Assembly: GCF_024713945.1 (NCBI RefSeq) | Contig: NC_134682.1 | Coordinates: 372,001-436,000, forward strand | Source: Dermatophagoides farinae | Taxonomy: Eukaryota; Arthropoda; Arachnida; Sarcoptiformes; Pyroglyphidae | Reading direction: 5' to 3' | DNA length: 64,000 bases | Shown: piece by piece, positions 51,637 through 64,000 of the stretch | Layout: each line of letters starts with the position of its first letter | Position numbering within the stretch: position 1 is the first letter of the stretch | The notes under the pieces: generated by a model | Told to the model about the DNA's origin: nothing | What the model saw: the letters and a program-made list of their open reading frames with translations, nothing else | Database searches by the model: none | Program-made: the position numbers and the translations under genes

Positions 51637-52775
51637 TTTTTTCAAGTCGATAAATCGAAAAAAATTGTTCCAGGATCAACATAAAAAATGTTCATTTGGA
51701 AAAAAATCTTTGAACGATTTTTGTTTTTATATACAAAATTCAAGATGTCCATGATGATGATGGATAATTACCACAATTTGATGATTAAAATCAAATGAAG
51801 ATTGTTCCAGAACATGATGATGATTGTAAATCATTATCATTTTTATTGCATCTAAAAAAAGTGGGATTGTTGTTTTTTCACCACCACCACCACCACCAAC
51901 AACAACAATCCTGAAGTTTGTGAATTGATAAACACAAAACTAGATCATACCCGATATAATCTTTATTTTCATGAAAAAAATTTGTCATCATACGTAACCT
52001 GTTTTCAAATTTCTGATTTAATCAATTCATTCGTTCGTTTATATGGCTTCATCATTCCATCGATGGTCAGATTGAATAAAATCAGAATCAATCCATGCAA
52101 ATTATTTTCATTATCACATGTTTTCAATACATAAACACACACACAGTATTTGCGAAAGGATCCATGTATCAATGCTTTTGTTTCTCAAAATGAAAACAAT
52201 ATTTTAATCAAACTTGTCAAATCTAAGCATAACGCCACAGACAACAACATATACACAAAAAAAATTCGGTCACAATAAAATCATATCCGTCGTTGTCATC
52301 ATCAGCATTTATAATCAATTTGAACCGATCTGAATTTGACATTTTACATTCCAAAATAAAAAAAATTAAAAAAAAAATGTAAATGTCACACACATGAAAT
52401 TTGTGTTCGAAATTTGAATTTTTTTTCCTGTCAATAAATGACGTAATAATAGACCATCACCATTCAATTATTATGTGTTCAAATGATCAATATCGATCGA
52501 TATTATTATTTAGCAAAAAGAAAGTATTTTTTAAAGTGGTATTGAAAAAAATCATCTATTCACGTGTTTGTGGATATGTGTATGTGTGTTTCAAATGTAT
52601 AAAATCTGTCAATTTGTATATTTGTTTACATTTTACACAAGATTAAAATTAAAAAAAAAATATAATATATCCACAGATTGCCACACAACGATTATATCTA
52701 TTAATTATTCTAAATATTTAATAAAATTGATTTAAAATTATCTTTTTCGATTTTCATGAATTCACAATTTTTTTT
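51637..52775. other. Intergenic DNA between the cuticle-like gene and NURF301
   Basis: Should hold the promoter of the cuticle-like gene (-) and the 3' UTR of NURF301 (-). Minus-strand ATTAAA at 52718-52723, 53 bases past the NURF301 stop, is a candidate poly(A) signal. A (CAC)n run lies near 51882-51899. No other gene seen. Confidence 0.55.
52718..52723 (-). promoter_or_regulatory. Candidate poly(A) signal of NURF301
   Basis: ATTAAA on the minus strand, 53 bases after the stop codon. A common variant hexamer; position only. Confidence 0.35.
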
Positions 52776-55700
52776 TTAGTCTTTTAATTCACGTAATTTT
52801 CGTTCGAAAACTTCTTCCAATGTATTGGCGAAAAAACAATATTGTGAACTTGGTTCATTATAATATCGACAATTATCGAATATTTTATGCATATCATAAA
52901 TGAATTCTGTGAATCTTTTATAATTACGGCCACTAATACGATTGGAAATTTGTTGAAGATCTGTGGAAATTTTTTTAGATTAGATAAATAAAATCAAAAT
53001 TCAGCATCTATTCATTTATTTACCCATTGGTTCTTTGATGACCGTATAATAATCGGGAACTTGTTTTCCATCAACAGGTTTCAAAAATGGCCATGAACTT
53101 CGATGTGACTAGAAAACAAAAAATGATGATGATTAGTTTAATTTTTTTTATCAATTAAACAAAACAAAAAAATCCCCTACCTTAACAGTTTTGACTATTT
53201 TTTCCATCCGTTGAAAATCACCATCAACAAGTGGTTGAATATTTCTATAGCTTCTTGATTCTTCACCTTGACAACGTGGACAAAAATATTCGTCAATTTG
53301 ATCGGCACGAATACAGGTGACGCCAACACAGCGACCATGAAACCAATCATTACATTGATCACAGCAAATATAAAATTTCTCGCTTTCATATTTTTCTTTA
53401 CAAAAACAATATTCTTTATCATCATCTTCATGTTCAATAACCACCTTATGATTATCGTTGGAATTGTTGTTAGTAGCTGTTGAACGATTATGATGATGAT
53501 GGTGTTTAGGTTTACGTCCTGGACCAGATTTTCTGACATTCGTCGTTGTCGGCGTCGTTGTCACCGTCGTTGATCGTGGACTTGATTTACTATTATTGTT
53601 TGATAATGAATTGGATTTTTTACTTTGATCATCATTCAATTTTGGATTTCGATCTTTACAATCTAAACAAAAATATTGTTCCAAATCATCAGCTTCTTGT
53701 TTATCCATTCCGATACATTTAATATGATACCAACGGCCACAATCATCACAAGCAATCATCATTGATTTATCATCCGTACGATTACAGATACAATAATTTG
53801 TTGCCGTTTTACTTTTTGGTGATTTTTTCTGCGTCTGATGATGAGGGCTTTTTGCAGCAGCAACATTATTCACCGTAGATTGTGAATCAACATTACTCGA
53901 TGATGATGGTGATGATGATGATTTAGAGCCACTAGTATTAGCTAAACGTTGTCGTTTGATTGATCGAGATTCAGATTCTGGTGTTTCGGTTGATGATGAA
54001 TTATTGTTAGATTTGTTGTTGGAATCAAAATCTTTACTATCAAGTTTATGTTTTACACCAGATATCGTAAGTTTGACATTGTTTGACTGATTCACAGTTG
54101 TCACTGTTTGGTTTGATGATGATGATGATGCTGTTTTTACTAAAGATGATTTTGCATGAGCAGCTGCTAATTTTCGTTGAGCTTGTTTTAATTTTTCATC
54201 AATTTCACGTTCAACCATACATTTTATATGTTGATTAAATACGGATTTTCTACGTAAAATATTCCTACGAATAACTTCGATATGATTTTGACGAAATTTG
54301 ATTTTCATCTGCATATTTTTCTTATGTTTTCTTTCAGCCATTACTTCTTTATGTTTATTGGAACGTATTTCTTTCTCTATTTTATCAATCATTTGTTTGA
54401 TAACATTTGAACAAATTCTTTCCGTATCTTCTTTTTCATCACGTACAGGACGCGGTGTTCTACTATGTCGTTCCGGTTGTGGATATTCATAAATATAATC
54501 ACCATCATTATCATATTTTGAACGTGAATAACGTGAACTTCTTGTTGTTGTTGATAATGATGATGATCGTTGACTGATTCGATGATTGCTCGTAGTATAC
54601 TCATTTTTATTTGGTAATGATTGTTGCTGATGTTGTTGATTAAATTGTTGTTGATAATTTGGCGAATCGGCTTGTTCTTGATGATGTTTTTGTAATGCTA
54701 ATAATTTTTGTGCAATTTCTGGCGCTACATTTGGATTCATCAAAGCTTTCCGTACGATATCTTGTGTCATTTCTGCAGTGACGACAAAATCTTTTTCTTC
54801 CGATTCTTTATTCTGTAAATTACTCGACGACGTATTACTGTTGATAACATTAGCTTTCGATAATGTCGATGCTGGAATCGGATCCGTTTGCTGTCCAGTG
54901 GTTACAACATTTGGATTACGAACTATAATTGGACTTTTGGTCAATATTCGTGCCGTTGATTGATTATTACCACCACCAATTTGAATAGTTTTAATGCCCA
55001 TTTGATTCAATGTTGTTGGCGTTGCGGTGGCCGCCGATGTGGCTGCTGAATGGAGAATAACTTTTTGATTATTTGCATTGGTCAATACGATTGTATTGAG
55101 TGGAGTGGTTGTCGGCGCCAACATTGCATTATTACCGCTTGTAGCGACAAAAATTGCTTTTGGTTGAGATTGAGATTGATTATTATTATTATTATCACCA
55201 CCACCACCAGTGACAATAGTCGAATTATTCGATCTCAAACCAACTGCTGATGGAGAATTAGAGGCATTAATAATTGGTTTAGTCGTAATAAAACGAATTT
55301 GATTATTGGAATTTAAGGAAATTTGTACGGTTTGATTGGTACCAACACCACCACCAGAAGCAGTACCAGTACCAGAAGCAGAAGCAGCAGCAGTAGATAA
55401 TGAACTTAATGGAAGATAATGTGTACGGCCATCACTCAGTTTTAATGGTAAACAAGTAATATTTTTGGAATTTGTTACATTGATTGCCGATAAAACTGGA
55501 CTTGATGACGATGATGATGATGATGATGTAGCTGTAGCTGTAACTGTAGCTGTTGTTGTCACAGTTGTCGCCGTTGTAGTTGTTATGACATTTTTCAATG
55601 TATTCGTTGTCAATATAGCATTTACCGTTGTTGCTGTGGATATTTTTTTCGGACAATTTGTCGCAATAATCGGTATTGAATGTCGAATATTCGAATGCTG

Positions 55701-58700
55701 AATCGTATTTACTGAACGAATTATTGGTGATGTTGTAGTATTGAAATTATTTGAAATGAAAATTGGCCGTCCAGTGGTGGTGGTGGTGGTGGTGTTGGTG
55801 GTAACCGTTGAACCACCACCTGTAGAATTTAATGGTGTTCGTAAAATATATGTTCGATTATTCGCTGTCACAGGACTGGCCGTGGATGTCAGTAATTGGA
55901 AATTATTTCCATCGCGAATAAAAAGCTGTGATGACGATGGTTTAGTCACGTTGGTTGTTTGTAAACGAATTGCTTGACCATTCGATGTATGAATCGTTGA
56001 TCCATATGGTAACGATGTATTCAATGTAGCAATAGTAGGATGATGAGTGGTAGATTGAGTTGATGAATTGGATGATGTATTGGAACATTTTGGTGACACA
56101 CGATTTGTGATTAAAGTCGAGAATTTTGCCGTAAGTGTTTTGCCAAACGATGTCGCTGTGTTGGGGTGCAAATTAATATTGCCACCATTAACAAATCGGA
56201 CCGTATCGATTGATGTTTTATTATGAACACTACCGGTCTCTTGTAATTTTCTTTTCATTTCCAATTCTTTTTGACGCTGTTCTTGAATAGCTTTCTGTCG
56301 TGCTAAATGAATCTGTTTATCATTGAATTGTTTAATTTCCCATATTTCTAATTCTTCTTCGCGAACCCAATTTTCATCCATTCGTGGACCTCTATTCTGC
56401 GGTGATTCAGGCCGTCGCCGTTCACGTAATCCACTACGATTTGGTGTTGGAATTTCACGTGAACGATAAATAGGCACATCGATTGGCACGGTAATTTTCC
56501 TGATATGATATTCAGAACGTAAACCAAATGGTGGCATATCTCTTCGTTTGAGAATTTCAATGGTTTGTACATCAACATCAGTGGTTATGGTGTTTGTACC
56601 AGAAATCGGTGGTTTCTGTGCTAAATCATCCCAACGAACTGATGCCCATAATACACGTAGCTGCAATGCAACACAATGCAATGTTGGTAGATTATATACA
56701 CGAAAAAGCCAAGTGATTCGAAATGATGGCCGTGGTGTTAAACCATATGGCCATATTGATGGATTAATCTTGGCATTATAATTGAAACCGGAAATTTCAT
56801 ATTGACCACCAGTTCTTCCCAATTGACGAAGTTCATAATCCAATGGTATGAAAATTGATTTAAATTTTCCATTCGTAAAACGTGTACTTGGTGGCAGCTG
56901 TGCTTTACTAGTGAATGAAACGACTTTTTTTGCAAATTGTTCCACATCATCCACAGTGATAATTTTCTGCAATTCAACTGATTCGGTAAGATCTTTGAAA
57001 ATCATTTCTTCTTTTTTAATTGATGAACAACAATTTCCATTGATAAGATTTTGATTTTTAGCTAAATAAGAACAAAGTGGTGAATAACAATTATGATGAC
57101 CATTTTCAACAGGTGATGAACAAGAAGAAGGAAGCACCGTAGATGAATTTGAATCACAGCTGATTGAATAACAACAACTCGTTATCGATACCGGTGGTTG
57201 TGTTGATTTCAACGGTTTAATCAAAACATCATTTTTCTTCTCATCATCAACATCATCATTTTCTTTTTTCTGTTTACGTTCAAATGTCAATTGATTCATA
57301 CGACAGGATAAAAGTTTGTCTAATCTTGATTCTTGAAAAATTTTTGGATAATAAAATTTTCGTTTTTTCGATGTTTTCTCTGTTAGAAATTCGGAAATTT
57401 TTACGATAAAATTTTCATCATTTCCATCATCATCATCATCATCAGTTTTCATGGTGGAATTTTCATCAATTTTTTCAGTTTTTATTTCTTCATTTTGATT
57501 ATTGTTGTTGTCGTCACTTTCACTTTCTTTCATCACAACATCGTCATCAACATTAGGTGTTAGTGATAAATTTTTCTCTAAATCACATTTGACCACTTTA
57601 TATGGATTTCGTATACTAGTGAGCCAAAACCAACCACCAACACCTGATAGACGATATTCTTCACCTTTTTGTTTCCATATTTGATGACGTAATTTTCCAT
57701 TGACTAATTTGACTCCGGCACCACCACCTAATGGATTGTATTTCGAAGCCGTCGATGAATCATTTGGATCCAACATACTGGACATTAATTCAGCAACTTC
57801 TATTGCCATAGCCGAAGCAGCGGCAGCAGCAGAACGACCACTTTTCTTTTCTTTCTTTTTCAATTCATCACGTTCTAATTGAGTGGTACGTTGAAGAACA
57901 GTAAAGCCCAATAAATCATTCCAGGCATTGTTGAATAACACTGGTTTCATCGATGATTCCAGAATATACAAAGCTAAACCAAATTCTCTGGGTTCTGAAC
58001 AAATTTTTACTGCTTTAATCCAATTATCACGATGACGTTTCCAATTCGAATGCATCAATGGATTCGGAAAATTCAATTCAAATTGCAATAAAGCTTGCCG
58101 TAATGTGTTGATCAACATTGGTTTAGGTCCATGTGCCGTTGTAACTGGAGCCGCTGTTATAACTTGATTATATGAAGCCCATTTTAAATCAGACATTGGT
58201 GTTAAACTAAATTTATGACTTAAATGTCTTCGACGATCACGATCATCTTGAACCTGATTTCGGCTCAATGCCATCGGTATTAAGCTATAAATATTCTGAT
58301 AATTACGATAATTTCCTTCGAAACCAAGATTGAACAGATTCACTTCAAAATATGTTGCTGGTAATGCTCGCCGTTGAGTACGTGTTAAAGTTTTTTCATT
58401 ATCTGCCACAACAATAACAGTTTCTTCATCACGGAATGCTTGAATCGTATTATACAGGCTGGTTTGATTTCGTAAATAATTCGTTGTCATTGTAAATGAT
58501 TTTTGTGGTAAAGTACCAGTTTTTAGCCGTGTTTGCATACCACCACCACCAGCACCAGCACCTCTTAAATCTTCTTCATCAACGGCTAATTTTGTTTCTA
58601 ATTCAGCTATTTTCTCACCAATTACTGATTGATCATCTGTTGAATTGGATTTTATTTTTGAAGATCGTTTTAAATACAATTCTTCATTCACTACTTCAAG

Positions 58701-60212
58701 ATAGCTTTTTCGAGAACCTTTGGCTATTTTCGTAAGCTTTTCAGTAATACCCATTTGTTTATAGATATCATCATGTAATTCGGACAACGTTTTACATAGA
58801 TCTGATTCGTACATTTCATCATCAATACATTCAAGTAGTTCATCAAATTGTAACCGCGTTGTGTAATACCAAACTTTATCGGATTTAGTATCTTCAACAA
58901 TGATACGACGAGCAAGAAACCAATATTGTCGTCCATGACGATCCCAACCAATCGGTTCTTGTCGTGGCATTTGGCGTTCATATTCATTCACACAATCGGT
59001 AACGCCCATCACTTGATTTTGTTTACAAATCGGACAAAACCATTCTTGTTCGGGAACTTGTTTCAATGGTGGATCCAAACAGGATAAATGAAATACTGCC
59101 GGGCATGAATCACACATTAACATTTCACCATTTTTGTGGCACGAACGACAATGTTCATCATGATCAAGTTTTCCTTCAGAATTGATGGCATCTCTGACGA
59201 CTTGTGTGTTGAGAAAATCATCACATAAATGTTGGAGAAGTATTAGCTTTTTATCTACACTAGTGAATGGATACGTATCATTCATCAATGATTGATCCAT
59301 AATTGGCTTATTTTTCTTATAATCAGATGAAAGATAAATTTTAAGCACTTCGGGCCATGTAACATGATCGCAAAGATGAAGATAAACATTAATAGAATCT
59401 CGAATATCCTGCGGTCCATGCTGTGTACCAATCAAATCATCTTCACGAATCAAAGCTTTCAATAATTGAATATGAATTTCAGATAATAAATAAGTTTGTT
59501 CATCAATCAAAAGTGAGATACAAAAATCTTCAAAACGAAACGGTGATAATCGTAGAGTATTTGAAAAGTGTCGTAAAATTTCATAAATACTTAGTGTACG
59601 AATCAATTCATTGCCGGAGATGAGTAAATCTTCAGATGATGATGGCAATGATAATTCTGGTACTTCTTGATCATCAAGATAAACTGGTGCTTTTTCACGT
59701 GGTGGTCTTCCACGACGTTTACCGGTTTGTTCGGTTCCTTCTTCTTCTTCACTTTCTTCTTCTAGTTCTTGTTCTTCTTCGAATTCATCTATTTCATTTT
59801 CATCATCCTTATCGTCGTCAACGTCAACATCATCATCATCATCATCATCATCATCTTTATCCGAATCATCAACATCTTCATCACTTTGTGTTGCCGGTTC
59901 ATCATAATAATATTCATCATCACATAATTCATCTTCACTTTCGGTTTTTTTACGTTTTCGGCCACGTTTTTTCGTTAATTCTACCACAGTACTACTTGAA
60001 CGTGTTGATGATCGACGTGTGGAACGTGTCTGATATTTATTATTCGTACCCGATGATCTTGATGTATTTGTCGTGGATGAACTATGATTCGAATCCTCAT
60101 CATCATCATCATCGATAATCACTTTATTGATTTTTGTATTCAAATATTTATTATTATTATTTGATTGATTTTTTGGTGGGCGGCCACGTTTTCGGGGGCG
60201 AGATTTACGCAT
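52776..60212 (-). CDS. E(bx): NURF301/BPTF, largest subunit of the NURF chromatin remodelling complex
   Basis: Three exons (minus): 60212-53181 (7 kb), 53108-53024 and 52960-52776, about 2433 residues. The ATG at 60212 opens an AT-hook-like RGRPPK. In order: basic and acidic tail with a second RGRPP (about 173); DDT domain (about 190-250); PHD1, C4HC3 (CRSC, CDSC, HLSC, CPIC, about 350-396); WHIM-like helices (about 695-775); long Ser/Thr/Asn-rich centre; [19 protein letters not shown] block; charged coiled coil; PHD2 (about 2138-2184); PHD3 (about 2266-2313); C-terminal bromodomain (about 2325-2430) with [19 protein letters not shown] and the acetyl-lysine Asn in CRYYNEP. PHD3 keeps the aromatic residues known in BPTF to cage H3K4me3 (three Tyr and a Trp). 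Known role: NURF nucleosome sliding with ISWI. The short last exons split the bromodomain. Confidence 0.96.
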
Positions 60213-61318
60213 GACGAATTATATAATGATGATCGCGATTTATCAATCAATCAATAAAATTTAAATTTTTAATTAATCAGTATGGACAACAGTGCAAACA
60301 CAAACAGTGGGGACCCAAATCCGAATCAAAGTCGATGATACTATATTGGTTGAATGAAATAGAAAAACAAAAAAGAAAAATTCAAATAAATGAGATAATG
60401 TCAATGTTGATGATACTGATGTGTGGAGAAATTAAAATTCAAAATTTTTACACTGTTCTGTGTTGTTTCGGTAACAGTAAAAGGCGCCAAACATAAGAAA
60501 TACAAGATATTGTGAACATCAAAACACAACACCACACACACACACACTGACATACACACACATAACACAGAGCTTTACAGAATAGGGTAAAAATTAATGG
60601 CTGCCACTGAATGTATATTAAATATATTCTCACACACGCGATCAAGTCTATGGTCCTTTTTTATGTGAGTAGATAGAAAATGTGTGTTTGTGAGTGTGAG
60701 TTTGTGTTGCGCGACTTTGTGCACCCTCATCAAACCGTTCATATAATACGTAACTAGAATAATTCAATGTTTTTTAATAAATAATGATAAAAATAAACAT
60801 CTGTTATTATCATTCACGCTGGTAAATTGAATATTATGTCAAATGATTATTGATAGTGGAGACATTTTTACGATTTTCAATGTTTTTTTTTCATTCGAAA
60901 CAAATATTTATCTCTCTGGCTCAATTGACTCAATAAGACTCACCCAGTTACCACAGTCGGTTAATGTTCACGGCAAACACTGTCGCTCATTCAATTTTTG
61001 TCGATTTTCAAGTTTTGATTAATGCTTTGTGGATCAATTTTTTCTATTTGCTAAACATTTGATCGAAGATTTTTCATAAAATAAACGAAATTGTAAGAAT
61101 TTGATTTTCTCACTTCTTTTTTGCACAAACAATATAATTGTTTCCAAGGAAGATTTTTTATTTATAAAGGTCTTATCGAGAACATTTCTCTCTCTCAATT
61201 TGTCTATTTGCTCTATAGGCTTCATCATTACGTCGTTTGGATTTGTTGTGATTGAAATTTTTTTTTTGTCTTATTTACTTTTTGATATATTTTCAATCAA
61301 TCAATCATTTGGATAATA
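60213..61318. promoter_or_regulatory. Divergent promoter region of NURF301 and BUD31
   Basis: 1.1 kb separates the two start codons on opposite strands, so both promoters and 5' UTRs must lie here unless there are undetected upstream exons. The AT-richness and a CA run near 60532-60560 are visible. I could not pick out a TATA box or initiator with confidence. Confidence 0.55.
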
Positions 61319-61765
61319 ATGCCAAAAATTCGTACTGTACGAAATCGTAATCGTCAACCACCAGAAGGATGGGATCTAATTGAACCGACTATTGAAGAAT
61401 TGGAAGCAAAAATGCGTGAAGCTGAATCCGAATCACATGAAGGTAAACGACGTACGGAATCATTATGGCCAATATTCAAGATACATCATCAAAAATCTCG
61501 TTATATTTATGAACTTTATTATAAACGGCAATCAATATCAAAAGAGCTATATGAATATTGCATAAAGAATCGTATTGCCGATGCAGCATTGATAGCTAAA
61601 TGGAAAAAACAAGGCTATGAAAATTTATGCTGTCTTCGTTGTATTCAAGTTCGTGATACGAATTTCGGCACCAATTGTATTTGTCGTGTACCACGAGATA
61701 AATTGGAAGAAGGTCGTAAAATTGTCGAATGTATTCATTGTGGTTGTCGTGGTTGTTCTGGTTGA
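61319..61765 (+). CDS. BUD31: BUD31/G10 pre-mRNA splicing factor
   Basis: Intronless, 148 residues, close to the 144 of animal BUD31, with ATG at 61319. Component of the activated spliceosome (nuclear). Diagnostic blocks: [72 protein letters not shown] and the C-terminal [11 protein letters not shown]. The nine conserved Cys that form the zinc cluster are all present. The N-terminus ([13 protein letters not shown]) is a few residues longer than in vertebrates. Head to head with NURF301 and tail to tail with SLC25A10. Confidence 0.97.
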   Translation: MPKIRTVRNRNRQPPEGWDLIEPTIEELEAKMREAESESHEGKRRTESLWPIFKIHHQKSRYIYELYYKRQSISKELYEYCIKNRIADAALIAKWKKQGYENLCCLRCIQVRDTNFGTNCICRVPRDKLEEGRKIVECIHCGCRGCSG

Positions 61766-61853
61766 TTGGATGATGATAATATTCAACTCAAAATGATACA
61801 TAAAACTCCATTATATTTGTATTTTTTTTTGTAAATTAAATTCCTAAAATCAT

Positions 61854-61859
61854 AATAAA
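61854..61859 (+). promoter_or_regulatory. Candidate poly(A) signal of BUD31
   Basis: AATAAA 89 bases past the stop codon; another AATAAA follows near 61898. With the SLC25A10 stop at 61976 on the other strand, the two 3' UTRs probably overlap or nearly touch. Confidence 0.5.
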
Positions 61860-61975
61860 TTACATCTAAATTTCTTATTGCATTATCAATTTATCAACAA
61901 TAAAATAAAACTTTTTCAAAAAAATAAACAAAAACAAACTACGGAAAACAAATTGATGATTGTCATTATATGGCA

Positions 61976-63085
61976 TTAATGTTTTTTGTCTTCGACAAAC
62001 ATATGGACACCGAAATTCAGTCGTAATTGTTCCAGAAATACAAATGTCAAAATTGTATGCGGCGCTAATCGTATGAATGCTGGAACATAACCTTTGAAAA
62101 ATCCAAAAATTCCCGATTCTTTATACAATTCCGTTATACAATGGCCAACACTGCGGTACTGATTTTTTGCCGAATTCATCATACGAGTTTTTAGTACATC
62201 GAGCTATGTTAAGTTCAATATAAATAAAATCGTTCATGAACAATTAAATTCAATAAAACTTACTGGCTGTGTTAATGATGTAGCCACGGCACCGGTCAAT
62301 GTACTTGCTGATAGATGAGTGGTAACATTATCCTCGAAAATTGATGGGAAATATTTGAGTAATAAATATTTGAATTGATCATACATTGAAAGCTGAAATT
62401 CAATTCAAAAATTGTTTTGAAAAAAAACGCTCCAGAAAACTATTTATATTAAATACCTGTCCAATGGACATCATGATTGCACGAGATGTTGCCATTGAAG
62501 CTCCATTGAATAATGTCATGGCACCTTCGTTTCGATAAACTTTAATGAGACCATCGATGGCATTTCTATAATTTCGTCGATCTTTGGCAGGCATTTTAAT
62601 ATCGTTTTGCATACGAACATTTATCATATCGGCTGGTGTCCCTATTAAATGAAGAGGAATTTATTCATTACAGCGTTGATTAAATTTACAATGAATCAAT
62701 AATTACCAACAAGACCACCAGCAGCACCAGAAATTCCGGCCAAAAATATTCTTTGGTATAACGGGATTGGTGATCCATCAGGTGAAATTTGTTGTTTAGC
62801 CACTTCATATATGCCAAAACGTGTTGTCGAATAGGTCAATTGTCGAAGTAATGATGCAGTCAGTCCATTATATAAAGCTAATAAACCTTCAGTTTTCACT
62901 ATTCTAACCGTTGTTGACATCATTGTTGGCCGTTGTCCGGCCGTTATATTCGTTGAAGCAGTCTGGAAATGAACTTTGATTAAATCCAATGGATGTGTAC
63001 AACAAGCGGCACCGGCCGATGCTAGACCACCAAAATACCATCGTGATAATATCACTTCTTTTGGTTTCGTAATATTCGACATCAT
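61976..63085 (-). CDS. SLC25A10: Mitochondrial dicarboxylate carrier (SLC25A10 family)
   Basis: Four exons (minus): 63085-62707, 62641-62457, 62392-62264 and 62203-61976, giving about 306 residues; introns are 60-65 bp. ATG at 63085, with a second ATG directly after. Three mitochondrial-carrier repeats with signature motifs HPLDLIKVHFQ, TPADMINVRMQ and QPLDVLKTRMM, one per repeat, in the inner membrane. YFGGLASAGAACCTHPLDLIKV and STRFGIYE closely resemble animal dicarboxylate carriers, which exchange malate or succinate for phosphate, sulphate or thiosulphate. Oxoglutarate carrier (SLC25A11) and uncoupling-like carriers are close relatives. The NADM-like TPADMINVRMQND motif with an atypical Asn at the usual Lys/Arg-adjacent place (second repeat) is also found in SLC25A10 members. 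Slightly longer than human (287). Confidence 0.92.
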
Positions 63086-64000
63086 TCAGAGTAACGATGA
63101 TGATGATGATGATGATGTAGATGAAGATGATGACGAATAAAAAATAAATAAATTAAATATGTCAATATGGCGATATCACCGCAATGTCAATGATTATTTT
63201 TGGTCCAAATTTTACAATAAACGGTGATATGGTTGAAAATCAAATCGAATGTAATGAGTAGTTGTACTCATGAAAATTTGTGGCTGTGGTTATGTTTTTA
63301 AATCACCAAACAGTATGAAGTGTCGAACAAGATGATATGACCACCTATTTGATTGATTAGAAATAATAATAATAATAACGAACATTTAAATCTGAATGCG
63401 TAATACTCTTGTTGTTTTAATCAATCGGCAAAAAAAAAAATTCGAAAAAAAACATTTCCTCAAAGTCGCTCATGGTGTACTCGTCATTCATTTCATTTCA
63501 TTTCATACACAGTTATTATTCTTCAGTTGGTTTTCCTTTACATGATTTGATCATTTTTTTTTTATTTCTGTTTGCAGCCACCAGATTAGTACATTGAAAA
63601 TTTTTTTGTTTGTTGATTAAATTTTAGAGATAAAGATTTGAAATTTTTTTCTTAATCATGAACAGACATCAATTTCGAACTGGTTCAACTTGTGATGTCT
63701 CCTTTTAAATCAATTAATAATGCACATATATAAATGGAGTTGAGCAGTAAAATCACTTCATCATTTGGAGGTTAAATTCAGTTTTTTTTCTGTTTGTTCG
63801 CGTCATTCATTCATTCATTCATTTGTTTTGGACATCCTGATGGCATTTCAAAAAAAAAAAAAAAAATGTTCAGATTTGTGGTTTTTCTTTGACGCAAACT
63901 CAAAAAAACTCTATGGATAAGAAATCGAAAATTTTTTCGATGATGATGATGATGATTTGAGATGGTGGAATATTTTCGTGAGAATTTTTGTTTTTTTTTC
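63086..64000. other. Region upstream of SLC25A10, no gene seen
   Basis: Holds the SLC25A10 promoter. A GAT run sits just before its start codon (63092-63118), and other runs are a TCATT repeat near 63488-63510 and A runs near 63850-63866. Nothing else recognised. Confidence 0.5.

Overview
This is eukaryotic nuclear DNA from an arthropod with a compact but very AT-rich genome. Introns inside conserved genes are tiny (about 40-90 bp), non-coding DNA is full of (CAT/GAT)n, (CA/GT)n and (GA)n microsatellites and long A/T homopolymers, and proteins carry homopolymeric Asn/Gln/His/Ser runs. Together with the protein affinities this best fits a mite (probably an astigmatid, house-dust-mite-like species). 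That assignment is inference from style, not from a marker gene.

Layout. 0-4.4 kb: the 3' half of a TEAD/Scalloped transcription factor (+), with its first exons outside the window. 6.6-8.7 kb: a complete six-exon BTBD10/KCTD20-family BTB protein (-). 10.0-12.3 kb: a single-exon, low-complexity CCCH zinc-finger protein (+) that I cannot assign. 12.3-20.4 kb: non-coding, with a local 2.5-copy duplication at 18.1-19.5 kb. 20.5-22.4 kb: the last exon of an unassigned, probably tail-anchored membrane protein (-) whose start lies in an upstream exon I could not find. 22.4-36.3 kb and 42-51 kb: two long stretches without convincing exons, interrupted at 36.3-42.0 kb by a BEL/Pao LTR retrotransposon with a nearly intact pol frame, a damaged gag and a mosaic 5' LTR. 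51.2-51.6 kb: a two-exon secreted Ala/Pro-rich, cuticle-like protein (-). 52.8-60.2 kb: the NURF301/BPTF chromatin remodelling subunit (-), almost all in one 7-kb exon. 61.3-61.8 kb: BUD31 splicing factor (+). 62.0-63.1 kb: a mitochondrial dicarboxylate carrier, SLC25A10 (-).

The right end is a dense housekeeping cluster: NURF301 and BUD31 are head to head, BUD31 and SLC25A10 are tail to tail with about 210 bp between stop codons. The genes are not an operon and share no obvious pathway. Scalloped and NURF301 are both nuclear transcription or chromatin factors, but their proximity need not mean anything.

I found no CRISPR, tRNA or rRNA gene and no clearly new multi-gene system. The points most worth a second look are the mosaic 5' LTR (it interleaves LTR and empty-site sequence, as if two haplotypes were merged), the two unassigned low-complexity proteins, and the strand-biased gene deserts around the tail-anchored gene. 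Splice junctions were read by eye and may be off by a base or so.
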